Position numbers and translations under genes: made by a program. 64,000 nt of DNA from Torymus aiolomorphi (Eukaryota > Arthropoda > Insecta > Hymenoptera > Torymidae): assembly GCA_036365515.1 (NCBI GenBank), contig CM070873.1, positions 176,072,104 to 176,136,103 of the forward strand, in the 5' to 3' direction. The notes under the pieces were generated by a model. The model saw nothing but the letters and a program-made list of their open reading frames with translations. It ran no database searches and had not been told where the DNA came from. Of this stretch, positions 45,311-56,202 are shown one piece after another. How positions within the stretch are numbered: position 1 is the stretch's first letter; the number at the start of each line of letters is the position of its first letter.

Positions 45311-45935
45311 AACAGACGACCGCGAAACTTTTTTTTTCAAAATCCTGTTAGCCTTTCCGGGTATTGATTGAAAGAGTGTATTGGACTTGTTTGAGGATTA
45401 AATTAACGTATTAATTATAAATATTTTTAAATATATTACTTGTCTTTATTTTTTGAACATTCAATGTCAATGATTTAACAGACGACCGCGAAACTTTTTT
45501 ATCAAAATCCTGTTCAGCCTTACTGCGTATTCATTAATCGAGTTCTTGAATTGTTTGGGGATTAAATAAACGTATTTATTATATATAATTTGATGTACAA
45601 TAATATACATTATTTATATAACAATTTATGTCTATATTTTGTACCGAAACTACCAAGAAACTTTTTTTGACAACATCCTGTGCAGCCTTCCTCGACATAG
45701 ATTGAAAGAGTGTTTGGGAATTATATAAACGTATTTATCATAAATATTTTTATGTACAATAATATATATTATGTATTTAACATTGTCGGTTTACATTTTG
45801 CATAGAAACCACAGCGAAACCTTTTTTTATCAAAATCTGGGTCACTCTTCCTGGGTATAGATTGAACGAGTACTTGCCTGCTTTTAGAATTAAATAAACG
45901 AATATGTTTATTTATGTGCCCTGTAAAGTTTGGCT
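45311..45935. repeat. Four diverged tandem units of ~165 bp
   Basis: Each unit has a GACGACCGCGAAACTTTTTTT-like start (45311, 45479, about 45645, 45810), a TCAAAATCCTGT.CAGCCTT block, GTATTGATTGAAAGAGTG and AT(T/A)AAATAAACGTATTTAT, with drift increasing to the right. Confidence 0.7.
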
Positions 45936-46185
45936 GTCTTAACATACCGATCATCAGCTCGCACTCGGCGTATGCGGATCCCATTCCTGCGCTTCGACTA
46001 GCTAAGGAAAAACATCAGGTAGTTTTTACATACACAACTCAGTGAACCCCTCCACAAACTTCTGACTATTTAGTACAAGTTGATTTTAATTTCAGAGATT
46101 TCTTGATGTAAAGGAAGTCTTAGCAGTTCTCACAAAGCGATACTTTTACCTTACCATTGGCATATCACTTACATATAATAAGGTA

Positions 46186-46262
46186 ATTTCAAGGGAGAAA
46201 AAACATTTGCCATAAAATAGGTCTGGTACCTATAATAAAGAATTTTGCTCCCTCCTAGAGGA
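46186..46262. repeat. Orphan unit of the ~60-bp repeat found at 50350-50745
   Basis: CATTTGCCATAAAATAGGTCTGGTACCTATAATAAAGAATTTTG matches the CATTTACYTKRAAATAGGTCTGGTACCTATAACAAGGAATTTTT consensus of the array 4 kb to the right. Confidence 0.6.
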
Positions 46263-46367
46263 TCTTTATGATAGTGATTTTTTGAGTTATTGTAAAAACA
46301 TGTTATAATTGTTTTTCGAGGTGTTAGGAATCAAAATACATGATTTTCGAAAAATGTTTGTGTGGAT

Positions 46368-46495
46368 GTGTGTGCGTGTGTGTGTGTGTGTGTGTGCACG
46401 TGTGTGTGTGCGTGTGTGTGTGCGTGCGTGAGTGCGTGCGTGCGTACGTGCGTGTGTGTGTGTGTGTGTATGTGTGTGTGTGTGTGTGTGTGTGT
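46368..46495. repeat. (GT)n/(CGTG)n simple repeat
   Basis: About 125 bp of alternating GT with CGTG interruptions, potentially Z-DNA-forming. It adjoins the 3' end of the R1-like element. Confidence 0.95.
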
Positions 46496-46559
46496 CGAAG
46501 TCATCACTGAAGCTAAAAGTTCCCGTCGAGGTTGACGAGATCCACTTATGTTGTTTGGT

Positions 46560-48040
46560 ATAAGCCCCGCTAATGCATTAGCCCGGCTAGCTGTATTCTA
46601 CATGAGCCTTAAAGTTCAGTCTTGTATCTAACATCATTCCCAAATACCTAACATTCGGCTGAGAGGTGATGGTGCATTTTTCCACGTCAAGGGTGATGGT
46701 TTCTACTTTCTTCTGACTCGAAAATAGCACAGTTTCGGTTTTATGGTCAGCTAGTTCGACCCCACTGATTTCATCCACCACTGCACTTCTTCGTAACAGT
46801 CTCCGAAGATGCGTCGAATTTCCTCCAAGTCCTTTCCAGTGATAATCAGCCCCGCATCGTCCGCAAAGGCCACCATCTCTGCTCCTTGTGGCAGCTGGAT
46901 CTTGAGTAGATCATCATACATGATATTCCACAGAAGAGATCCTAACACCGAGAATCCTAACCCTGCGGGATTCCCCCAGTGCTACGTTTTATGCTCCTTC
47001 AATGCTACGTTTGATATTCTTTTGAACCGTCTTCTGTGTTATACACTAGTAGCCGGTTCGTTAAGTAGCTTTTAATCATGTTCTTCAGATATGCCGGTAC
47101 GTCTAGCTTATGCAGCGCATGGCAGATGTTCTTCCACCGGGCTGAATTGAAGGCATTTCTCACATCCAAGGTTACGAGCAGACAATACTTCTTGCTCCCG
47201 GCTTTCCACCGCTTTCCAGAGATAGCCTCATTCCCTTTACCAACTACTTGATTTATGGCGTCGATTGTTGATCTCCCCTTCCTGAAACCGTACTGGTTGT
47301 CTGCTAGGAGATGTCCAGTAGCGGCCTCGATCCGGTTGAAAATGAAACGTTCCAGCGTTTTCCCGGATGAATCTAGCATGCATTAATGGGTGATAGGATG
47401 ACGGTTCCTTGGTGGTTTGTTGCCCTTGGGTAAGAGTACAAGTCTCTGCCGCTTGCATCGCTCAGGGAAGATTCCCTCTGCGAGGCATGTATTGTACATG
47501 TCTAGAAACGTCTCAGGTATCACGTTGACTGCCGTCTTCAATGCTACGTTGGGGATGTTGTCCATTCCAGGCGCCTTGCCGTTTCTAATTCTTTTGTTCG
47601 TTCGAAGATCACCTCTCGAGTGATCGGAGGGATGTGCTCATTTTCTTGCTTCACTTGATAGCTGAAGGGTTCTTGCTCCGGGAACAGAGTGCTGACAATC
47701 TTCTCGAGTTGTTCGGGGCATGTGGGTTGTTGTCTTGACTGACTCATGAGCCGAGCCATGACGACCTTGTAAGGTCTTCCCCACGGATCTTCGTCAACTA
47801 TCCCGAGTAGCCCGGTCCAACTCCGCCGCTTACTAAGCTTTATAGATTTTATCAGTTTGGATCGTGCCAACTTAAATTTCTCTTCTGATTCAGGAAAGAT
47901 GGGTTTCCCCCTGGCTCGCTGAGATAGCCTCCTCGCTTTGTGGCACTTTGCACGGAGCTGTACAATTCTATCACTCCACCAGTAGACTGGCTTGTGTGGG
48001 TTCCCATTTTCTCTCCGCGGTATGGCGGCATCGTAAGCAC
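46560..48040 (-). pseudogene. R1-like non-LTR reverse transcriptase (ORF2), frameshifted
   Basis: In minus order: the post-endonuclease linker with WWSDRI..LR and QRARGKP-like text near 47940 (split between frames), WGRPYKVVMARL and ITREVIFERTK (47870-47544), then RT blocks ERFIFNRIEAATGHLLADNQYGFR and LVTLDVRNAFNSARW (47379-47005), and the catalytic FADD (46856-46861). The thumb region VRYLGMMLDTRLNFKAHV (46781-46587) comes last. This arrangement is typical of the R1/LOA side of non-LTR elements. The apurinic-type endonuclease is missing, and frames shift at about 47540, 47390, 47000 and 46760. It would have made an RT for target-primed reverse transcription; this copy is dead. Confidence 0.85.
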
Positions 48041-48043
48041 TTG

Positions 48044-48406
48044 TTACTTATGTCGCTGCAACATACTATCAAATGATGAGAATTTTTCCATCGGTCTTAC
48101 AGTCTTATAAATTAAATTAAAATAATTAATATGTATGGAAGTCAGATTGCCCTTGTTCCACTTCTTAGCGTGATCCACATTTGGTGCTTCAACTTCTTCG
48201 CTCGTCTTTTGAGATGCAGTAAGGGCCAAGCGATTATCCCCTTCTCCACCAGCCTGATTGGCCACATCGTGCATCTGGCTCCTCCCAAAATCCGTGGAGC
48301 CTGAACCGACCACCGGGGCTTTGACCCGATCAGAATCGGTGGCGAGATTTTCCTCATTGTAGAGGATACCGGCTTGGGGTACTATATTTTCTAGCACATC
48401 TTCCAT
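48044..48406 (-). pseudogene. Probable ORF1 N-terminal remnant of the R1-like element
   Basis: A 120-residue minus frame starts at ATG 48406, about 130 bp inside a GC-rich leader (48420-48540) that has a perfect GCGCCT-CCCC-AGGCGC hairpin. It has no recognised motif, but is hydrophilic and sits exactly where ORF1 would start relative to ORF2 on the same strand. The short distance to ORF2 (48040) implies that most of ORF1 and the endonuclease have been deleted. Assignment rests on position only. Confidence 0.35.
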
Positions 48407-48552
48407 ATTTGGTTTATTATTCGGGGTGCCTTTCCCTAGCTAGTTTTGGTCCGCCCCGGGTATTTTATTTCCCCGGTACCCGTCATATCTGACGAGCTTT
48501 CCCCTATCCCCAGCGCCTGGGGAGGCGCCTGATGCGAGGCTAGTAACTCGAC

Positions 48553-48622
48553 GCGTGCGTGTGTGCGTGCTTGCGCGCGCGCGTGTGTGTGTGTGTGCGT
48601 GTGTGTCTGCGCGCGCGCGCCT
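48553..48622. repeat. GT/GC alternating simple repeat
   Basis: GTGTGCGTGCTTGCGCGCGCG-type alternation directly beyond the 5' end of the R1-like element. Confidence 0.9.
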
Positions 48623-49059
48623 GGATCTCAGCTTCTATGCGATCGATTTGGACCGGACAGGTCCTATTTTTTTTTGTGTGATGGCGGATCAAAAATTCGT
48701 TTTTTCATTGGCCAATGCGTTTTTTTTTTATTTCGAATTTTCGATTTTCTCAAAATTGATTTTTGCTTTTTTTAATGATAAGATCGAGATGTTTGAATCG
48801 AATGGATAGCATTCGAAAGAGCATTAAAATACCTATATTTTCTAAGAAAAAAAAATTCTCTAGCTATCACGGTTCTTTTGTTATTAACAAAAACGTGTTT
48901 TTTTTAACGCTTATAACTCCTAAACTAAACAGTCAATTTTTTTGAAAAAAATTATGGTAATGCAGAATATATTATAAATAGCTATAATCTGTAAAAATTT
49001 GAATCCATTTTGTCTACTAGTTTTGTATGTCCAACGATTACGGGAGTAAAATTGACTTA

Positions 49060-49860
49060 ATCGTTTCGAAATTCCTTGTAGAGGTAGATTTTGGATAGCT
49101 TTCGGTCGAGTTCCTTGGGCAAAATGATTAGGCCAGAAATTTCAGAAATATTTGAGGTTAAAACTTTTTTAACATTTTTTTTCAAATCGTAAGTTCTCGA
49201 GAACGGCTCCATGTATCAGCTCCAATTTATAGTTAATTTTGTACGTGATATATATAATATGTTTGCGAATTTTCATCAAGATCGTACGATTAATTTTTGA
49301 GATATTTGATTTTGAAAATTTTCGTATTTTACAAAGTTATTTTCTTTGTCGCATCATAACTAGAGAAAACAAAAATTGGTTTAATCATGTTGAAATTTTG
49401 TGATCAAGAGTCTATATATTATTATATAAGCCTTTTAGGCGAAATCATTTTCTCATGATTTTTAGAGATATTTAAGGTTAAAATTGTTTACGGTTTTTTC
49501 AAAATCGTAATTTCTCAATGACGATTTCATGTATCAGCTTGAAATTTATAGAACATTTTATATGCGATATAGGCAGTACCTGTGTAAAATTTCATCCAAA
49601 TTATATGGTTATTTTTTGAGATATTTGATATTTGAAATTTTAGTATTTTTGAAAATGACTTTCTCTGTTGTCGCACAATATAACTACATTAAAATTGTTT
49701 TAATTTCTTTGAAATTTAGTGGAGATGTAGAGTTTGTATATTATTTATTAGAAAAGTTCTTAGGGTACAAGAATTCGTTTATGAATTTCTGAGATATTTG
49801 AGGTTAAAACTATTTGAGCCCTCTTTTAAAATCATAATTATTCGGGAACGCATTTATGTG
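49060..49860. repeat. ~313-bp tandem repeat, two full and one partial unit
   Basis: The blocks AAATCGTAAGTTCTCGAGAACG...CATGTATCAGCT, ATTTTTGAGATATTTGATTTTGAAA and TTCTTTGTCGCATCATAACTA recur at about 49185/49505, 49300/49610 and 49348/49660, with a third partial start near 49700. Confidence 0.7.
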
Positions 49861-50349
49861 TAGTAGAAAATGAAAATGACATGCGCTATGCGCTATGCGC
49901 CGATGCGCGCGTGTTGTATACCTGCTCTTGTTTTGTAATAGCCATTTATTATTTTTAAGGTTAGAACATTTTGCTTACCTCGGAAATTCCAGAAAGAGCA
50001 CATAAATATGGACAGGCATACTGCCAGAGACACCCTATGTGTGAAATTTCACAAAGAAAATATAATTTGAAGTAAACGTTATTGAGGAACTTTAAAAGGT
50101 TTTGACGATAATATTACAATCAATAATTTTATTTATTTTTCACACATAATTTAAAAAAAATCTTACCTATTATTTTATTTATATTTTATACATAATTTAA
50201 AAATTAAAATTTTTTAATCTTCATAAATGAATTTAATTATAATTATGTCATAAATTGTTGCAAAAATTATAAATTTTGTTATTAAAAATTCATTAAAGGA
50301 ATAAACAAATTAAGTTTGAGCAAGCCACGGGCCAATGAACTGGGATCGG

Positions 50350-50745
50350 TTTTACGGCAAGGAATTTTTATGGAGGAATAAGAATTTACCTTAAGATAGG
50401 TCTGGTACCTATAACAAGGAATTTTTATGGAAGGAGAAGCATTTACTTTGAAATAGGTCTGGTACTTATAGCCAGGAATTTTTGTAGAGGAATCAGCATT
50501 TACCCGGAAATAAGTTTCGTACCTATAAAAAGGAATTTTTATGGTGGCAAAATCATTTATCTGGAAATAGGTCTGGTACTTATTTACAAGGAATTTTTAC
50601 GGAAGAAGTATTTGGCTAGAAATAGGTCTGGGACCTATATCAAGGAATTTTTACGGAAGAATTCTTGAAATTGATCTGGTACGTATAATATGGAACTTTA
50701 ATTTAAAATGAATCATTTACGTCAGTTACCTGTAATAAGGAAGCA
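50350..50745. repeat. ~60-bp tandem repeat, about seven units
   Basis: Unit consensus AAGGAATTTTTATGG(A)..AAGCATTTACCTTGAAATAGGTCTGGTACCTATAAC. Units start at about 50359, 50418, 50479, 50540, 50598, 50641 (short) and 50690 (degenerate). Confidence 0.8.
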
Positions 50746-50818
50746 TTGTTGGAAATCAATATTTGCTTAAAAAAAATAATATAGCCATTACTTGCAGGGA
50801 ATAAAAAATCCTTCGAGT

Positions 50819-51061
50819 TGTCTAAAAATATAAATATCTTTATTGGATCCTGGGCTTGCAACAACTGTTTTCGCAGGTCAAGTGACGGACCGAGTCTGAA
50901 CTTCCCGCCCTCTCGTTTCGCACTTCTCCATCTGCTGCCTCGCTCCCCCTACTTCGCTGAGTGGAGAATTTAGCCGAAAGTCCCTAGATGTGTCATAATG
51001 TCACGCCATCTGTTGCTCAACAATCATGCTAGTTACGATTAGTAACGGAAAAGGCGCTACA
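50819..51061 (-). repeat. Candidate solo LTR (243 bp)
   Basis: On the minus strand the segment begins TGTAGCGCC and ends TTTTTAGACA (TG...CA), is GC-richer than its flanks, and has an AATAAA signal about 25 bp before its end. No matching target-site duplication was seen (CGAGT versus GGTTA flanks), so the call is tentative. Confidence 0.35.
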
Positions 51062-52529
51062 GGTTAAACGTACTTTTGTTAAAATATAATATATCCGTCG
51101 GTAAAACAGATATAACCTAACCTAAAATAGTTATGTTTTTTCCACCAAGACATCCCCTTAAGTGTATAACGAATGACGAAACGGCTAAGCAAAGATAGCC
51201 AAATACTGTAAAACAGATATATATTATCGTATTATGTATGTGATGAACCGTCAATGATCTAACGTTTATTAAGATACGTTTACTATAAGTATATTAAAAT
51301 AAAACCTCGTGGAAAATCAATGGATGTATGACATCGGAGGTGGAAAAGAAAAATGTTATCACGTCGAGTTGGTTTTTATTCCGATAGCCGATCGAGTACA
51401 GCTTCCGATGAAGCTGGATTGATTTACTTTCTACTAGAATATCGCTTTTAAAATGACAAACTCAGTTTTAAAACGTACTGAATTTTTAGCACTGTCTTAT
51501 TTAAGAGATTATCCGGACTTTTAAAATTGTTTGCAACAATTTTTATAAGTACGAAAATGTAAATATAAGATAGATTTTTCAAAACAATGTTGAAAAGCTT
51601 GCCTTCTCTTACATGATTAACGCCATTTAATAAAAACTAGCCCATAAAATGTTTAATATTCACGTACTTATAAAAATTGTTACAAAAGTCAAAAGTCTTG
51701 GCGATTTCTTATATTTAAAAATAGGATAAAAATTAGAGCATGGGAAAGCAAGTTAAATGATTAAGTTGTTGTAACAACATGTATATAATTATATATTTTA
51801 CAGAAGAGTTGTTATTGACTAAAAATTGATTTTTGAAACTATTAAAATTTTAACTCCACTAGAGTAATAAATGTGTATAATATTATAACATTTTTTTATA
51901 TTGTAGACTATAATTCATTATATTTGGAAGGAATATGGTCTTTTGATTACACCACCAATATAAATACAAAGTGTAAAATCGTTTAGGCTCATCATCCTAG
52001 GCCGTCTGGATTTGGACTTGGGATTTTCATTGTAGTTTTGTTGAGTCTTAAAACAATTAAAGGACAAGCGCGTTTTTTGTACATCACCGAATCGTATTTT
52101 CGCGTGTAAATCGTGCTTGCAGGTATACAGTTAAGCAATATTCTAATTATTCTTTGATTAAAGAGGTTTTTTAAATTGTATTGCAACGTAAGATATTTGG
52201 AAATTTTGTTCTTACTGTTGTGATATTTGTTGATTACCATTTAATCAATAATATTAATAAAAACTCACTTTTATAACAAATAAGGTATGTTTTGGGGATT
52301 AGAGAATAGGAATGGAAACATGTATTTCAGAAACTGAGCTTGCGTGCTCAACGATAATTGTTGATCCTTTTTCAGCCTTAAAAAAAGTCAATCTTGACTG
52401 TGATTGATTACATTTTACATATAAGTTGAAGACAGATTATTTTCAACATAAAATAAATTTAACCATGTATTTAATTAATTTACGCTCGGTAAATAAATTT
52501 ACTCAGGATACAACATATTCTTAACTAAA
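51062..52529. other. AT-rich interval, no gene recognised
   Basis: Stop-rich on both strands. A CCTAACCTAA at about 51115-51125 equals two units of the insect telomere repeat but is too short to mean anything. An 82-codon minus frame (51992-52240) has no known motif. Confidence 0.35.
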
Positions 52530-52534
52530 CAAAT

Positions 52535-52953
52535 TGTTGAGAATTCATCGCCAAAGGCGAGCTTGCTCGAGCTCGACCCAAGACGAGCACGCTCGAGCTC
52601 GACCGAAGGCGAGCACGCTCGAGCTCGACTTAAGGAAAGCACGCTCGAGCTCTACCGAAGGCGAGGATGCTCGAGCTCGATGCTCAAATAGGCGAGCCTG
52701 CTAGGGAGCGCCCCACTACTTCGCTCTCCACGCGGCCCTCTTACCGCTCCTCTCTCTACCAGGCACGCCGGCAGCACTTCGCAACGCCGGCCGGCAGTAG
52801 CAGTTCTTGCGCGACGGCAGAAGAGACAGCAATACACGGTACGCCCAGAGGCACAACGGACACGCTATAATAAATTAATTTCATTCTCCACACGAAACGC
52901 CTATCATTCTTTGAACCAGTACTGTCCACGATCCTTTCTTCAGCTACAAAACA
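52535..52953 (+). repeat. 5' LTR of the BEL/Pao element
   Basis: The U3-side start holds about five units of a ~31-bp array built on GCTCGAGCTCGACC. AATAAA at about 52870 could be the polyadenylation signal. It differs from the 3' LTR at scattered positions, so the insertion is not brand new. Confidence 0.92.
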
Positions 52954-52954
52954 T

Positions 52955-52972
52955 TGGTCCTTCGAGCCGGAT
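52955..52972 (+). other. Primer-binding site complementary to tRNA-Tyr
   Basis: TGGTCCTTCGAGCCGGAT begins two bases after the 5' LTR. Its complement ATCCGGCTCGAAGGACCA is the 3' end of animal tRNA-Tyr including CCA. Confidence 0.8.
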
Positions 52973-53513
52973 CGTGGGAGCATCGCCATGGCCACAGCGA
53001 GGAGAACTCTTTTTACTATGCCCTACGTCTACTCTCGAGTGGCGTAGAACTAGTCTTCTCTTCTGCAGGTACGCATCAAAGTGTTCGTGGTCGTGAGTGC
53101 CGATACAGTCGCATGCTCACGCATGCCGACTGCGCGCGTACGTTGCTGTCTCTCTCTCTCTCTCGTTTTTTGCGCCGTCGCGCGCACTCGGAAGCCAATC
53201 TCTAAGGCTTCCTAGAGGAAATAGCACATTCTATTGCTATTTTCCCCATTTCTGAAAATGCCTTGGAGTGTGCGTTGTTATCGACTCCAAGACGTTGCCA
53301 AGAGCGTACGCTGTAAAGCCAGCTCTAGAATCACCGCGTTCGTACGGTGATCGGCAGTCATCTTGTCGTACTCAAAGCAACAAGTGGCAACTTTCTCATC
53401 AGGGCCACGGTTGAGCCAGCTCTAGAATCATCGCGATCGTACGATGATCATTTAATCGTTGCCGACTATTGCAACGATTCGAAAAGGGGTTCACGCCTCT
53501 CAATTCACGGACC

Positions 53514-53632
53514 ACCCGCGTGGAGCGTACACGCTACAGGGTCCACATCAGTCAAGCCAAGGAGTACCCGCGTGGAGCGTACACGCCACGGGGCTCACAC
53601 GAGTCAAGCCACGGAGTACCCGCGTGGACATC
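53514..53632. repeat. 52-bp tandem repeat in the BEL/Pao leader
   Basis: ACCCGCGTGGAGCGTACACGC starts at 53514 and 53566, and a third, truncated start (ACCCGCGTGGACATCG) is at 53618. The repeat produces three overlapping pseudo-ORFs that are not gag. Confidence 0.85.
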
Positions 53633-54050
53633 GCTCGCTACAACATCAAGGAGCGAGGCGTTCATCGGGCATACCGGGAGCTTTCCTCAAAGGAGGAAGA
53701 GACGTCTGCAAGTGAACGACCATAAGGACGAGTGAAGTCGAGGACGCCGCGAACGTCGTCGCCAAGCATAATTGGAGTGGACGAGTCCATTTTCATTAGC
53801 CAGGGGCGCATCAGCGGAACAGAGCTGTACACGGACGAGTCCATTTGCTTCGCTTGCTCCAGCCGGTTGAGTCCACCTGCATCGCGCTAGGATTGCGCTT
53901 GGATGCTACGTCCTAATACTTGGACACACGTATCGTTCCAATTTTATTTATTTATTTGTGCGACTTTTCGTCTAGTCATTTTAGTCTCTTCATGAAATTC
54001 AAAGAGAATTTAATGATCTCTATTTAATGTAAAGACTACTTTAATTAAAA

Positions 54051-54600
54051 TTGAGTACATTTAGTTTGAGATTAGAACTATTTAATTTGGGTTGTTTAGG
54101 GAAACACAACGTCAGAAGTTGTACTTCCACGTACCGATTCATCCTTTGTAAATCTAAGCATCACACTTTGGTCCACACTGACAGCGGTCAAGTAATCAGT
54201 TCGCCGCAGACTGATCAGATTGACTCAGTGTCCGGCACCACTAATCCAAACTGTAACAACGTTGTCGTTTCCAATGACTTTCAACTTGCCTCACAGCCAG
54301 TCTCCTTTAATAGTGAAGTAAGTACTAAAAGTACTGGAGTACTTTTGGCTACCGCTAGGGTTAACGCCATTGGTCCTAACGGAACCAAAATTCAAGTTCG
54401 TGCGCTTATCGACCCCGGATCTCAAATCTCACTTGTTACACAAGCTTTGTGTAACTCGCTCTCATTAGATTGTAAAACCAGTCATACGCACATTTAAGGT
54501 ATAGGCGAAAAGACAGCTGTTGTTTCTTCTAAGGTAGCTTGTCTTTCTATACAACCTCATTTTGTTTCAAATTTCTCTCTAAAGGTTGACTCTATAGTTT
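54051..54600 (+). pseudogene. BEL/Pao gag C-terminus and aspartic protease remnant
   Basis: The frame has a cysteine-histidine run (NCLGKHNVRSC then CKSKHHTLVH, counted loosely from NLGCLGKHN) typical of the end of BEL/Pao Gag. It then has a Ser/Thr-rich linker and VRALIDPGSQISLVTQAL, the retropepsin active-site loop with DPGS in place of the usual DSGS/DTGS. A TAA at 54495-54497 interrupts the protease before the reading continues toward the RT. Only about 50 residues of Gag remain; the leader 52973-54050 contains no gag homology that I can see, implying an internal deletion. Confidence 0.7.
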
Positions 54601-56202
54601 TGCCAAAACTCTCATCCTATATGCCCCCAGTCGTAGGTGGTGTTTCTAATTTCGAATACTTAAGGGGGCTGCAACTAGCAGACCCCATGTATCTCGAACC
54701 TTCACTTATCGATATTTTGCTCGGTGCAAGCGCTTATGCGCAAATCATTGAAAATCAAATTGTTGAGGGCCAAAGTCTTCAGCCGATAGCACTTAGTTCC
54801 AAAGTCGGATGGCTCTTGACAGGAAATCTCTCTTCTTCACCTTCAAAAATAGGGCTAGAATCAATATCTCTTCATTGTTCGGACAGCTGCGAGCATGAAG
54901 CCAAACTTTTGGAGGTCGTACAAGATTTTTGGAGGGCGGAGGAGATAGTCACTGACAAAAAATCTTACTCGCCTGATGAACAAGCATGCGAGGATTTTTA
55001 TCGAAAAACAACTCGTCAAGATGAAACAGGGCAATACATAGTAAGCCTACCCTGGAAAAGTCGAGACCAGTTGACGTCTGCTCATCTCGAAAGCTCTCAT
55101 TCTGCCGCATTACGCGCACTAAATTGTGTCGAAGCAAACTTCGCTAAGGACGAAAATTTGAAATTAGCCTATACAGAATTCATGAGAGAATACATTGACC
55201 TAGGTCATATGTCACTCGCAAATTTCGATTCGTTGTCTAACAAAGGTCAAGCCTTCTTACCTCACCATGGTGTGTGGAAAGAAACAAGTACTACTACCAA
55301 GTTACGTACTGTATTTAATGGGTCAAGTAAAACTAAAGCAGGAGTCTCGGTCAACGACCTCCTACATGTTGGGCCTAATCTTCTTCAGAATCCCGTCGCT
55401 TTGATCTGTGCTTGGCGTAGATACAAGATCGCCCTTTCAGCTGACGTGGAGAAAATGTTCAGACAAATTGGTGTCGAACCAGTTGATCAATCCTATCAGT
55501 CGATCTTATGGCGTTTCATTAAGGATGAACCTGTCCAAACTTATCGCTTGACTACTGGTGACGTATGGATTGGCATGCTCGCCATTTCTAGCCATACGAA
55601 CTCTCTTGAAATTAGCTGAAGACTATGGCAAAACTTTTCCAATCGCTGCTGAAGCTGTTCGATCAGAGATGTACTCGGATTATGTGCTTACTGGTGCACA
55701 CTCACTTGATGAAGCATTGAAACAACAAGACGTGTTAATTCAACTCTTTAAACGAGGTCATCTCAATCTTCGAAAATGGACATCAAATAATACTGAAGTC
55801 CTCTCTTATCTACCCTCCAATATGTTAGCTGCGGATACCATTACATTATTTGCCTCAGAAACATCCGTGCCAATTTTGTGTATAGATTGGCAACCTAATA
55901 CGGACGATTTCAGTTTTCACATTGAAGATACCCCGTTCGAACTACCCGTTACCAAACGTTCAGTTCTCTCAAGAATTGCTCGTATCTTCGATCCTATGGG
56001 ATGGCTAGCTCCCGTTGTGATCACTGCAAAAATTATTATGCAGTCTCTATGGATTCTTAAGGTTGGTTTGGATGAGGAGCTCCCTCATGAAATCTCTATT
56101 CGTTGGCAAAATTGGTTGAATGATCTTCCCTCTATTTCTGAAAACAAAATCCCTCGCTGGAATGGATACACTCACCAATGTGAACTAATTGAAGTTCACT
56201 GA
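54600..56202 (+). pseudogene. pol: BEL/Pao reverse transcriptase
   Basis: Covers PPVVGGVSNFEYLRGLQLADP (the protease-RT linker with LLGASAYAQII), FLPHHGVWKETSTTTKLRTVFNGS, LSADVEKMFRQIGV (first catalytic Asp) and the second catalytic block. A single-base insertion at about 55555-55565 shifts the frame just before the TYGLACSPFLAIRTL block. The usual YVDD box reads YSDY (55672-55683), losing one of the paired aspartates. The frame ends at TGA 56200-56202, immediately before the RNase H FADAS motif. The protein would copy element RNA, but this copy cannot. Confidence 0.88.

Noticed and set aside
50350..50745. CRISPR-like array
   Set aside because: Units are contiguous ~60-bp tandem repeats without distinct spacers, in a eukaryotic genome.
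51110..51130. CCTAACCTAA resembling insect telomere repeats
   Set aside because: Only two units; expected by chance.
53347..53735. Three overlapping frames thought at first to be gag
   Set aside because: Generated by a 52-bp tandem repeat; no Gag motifs.
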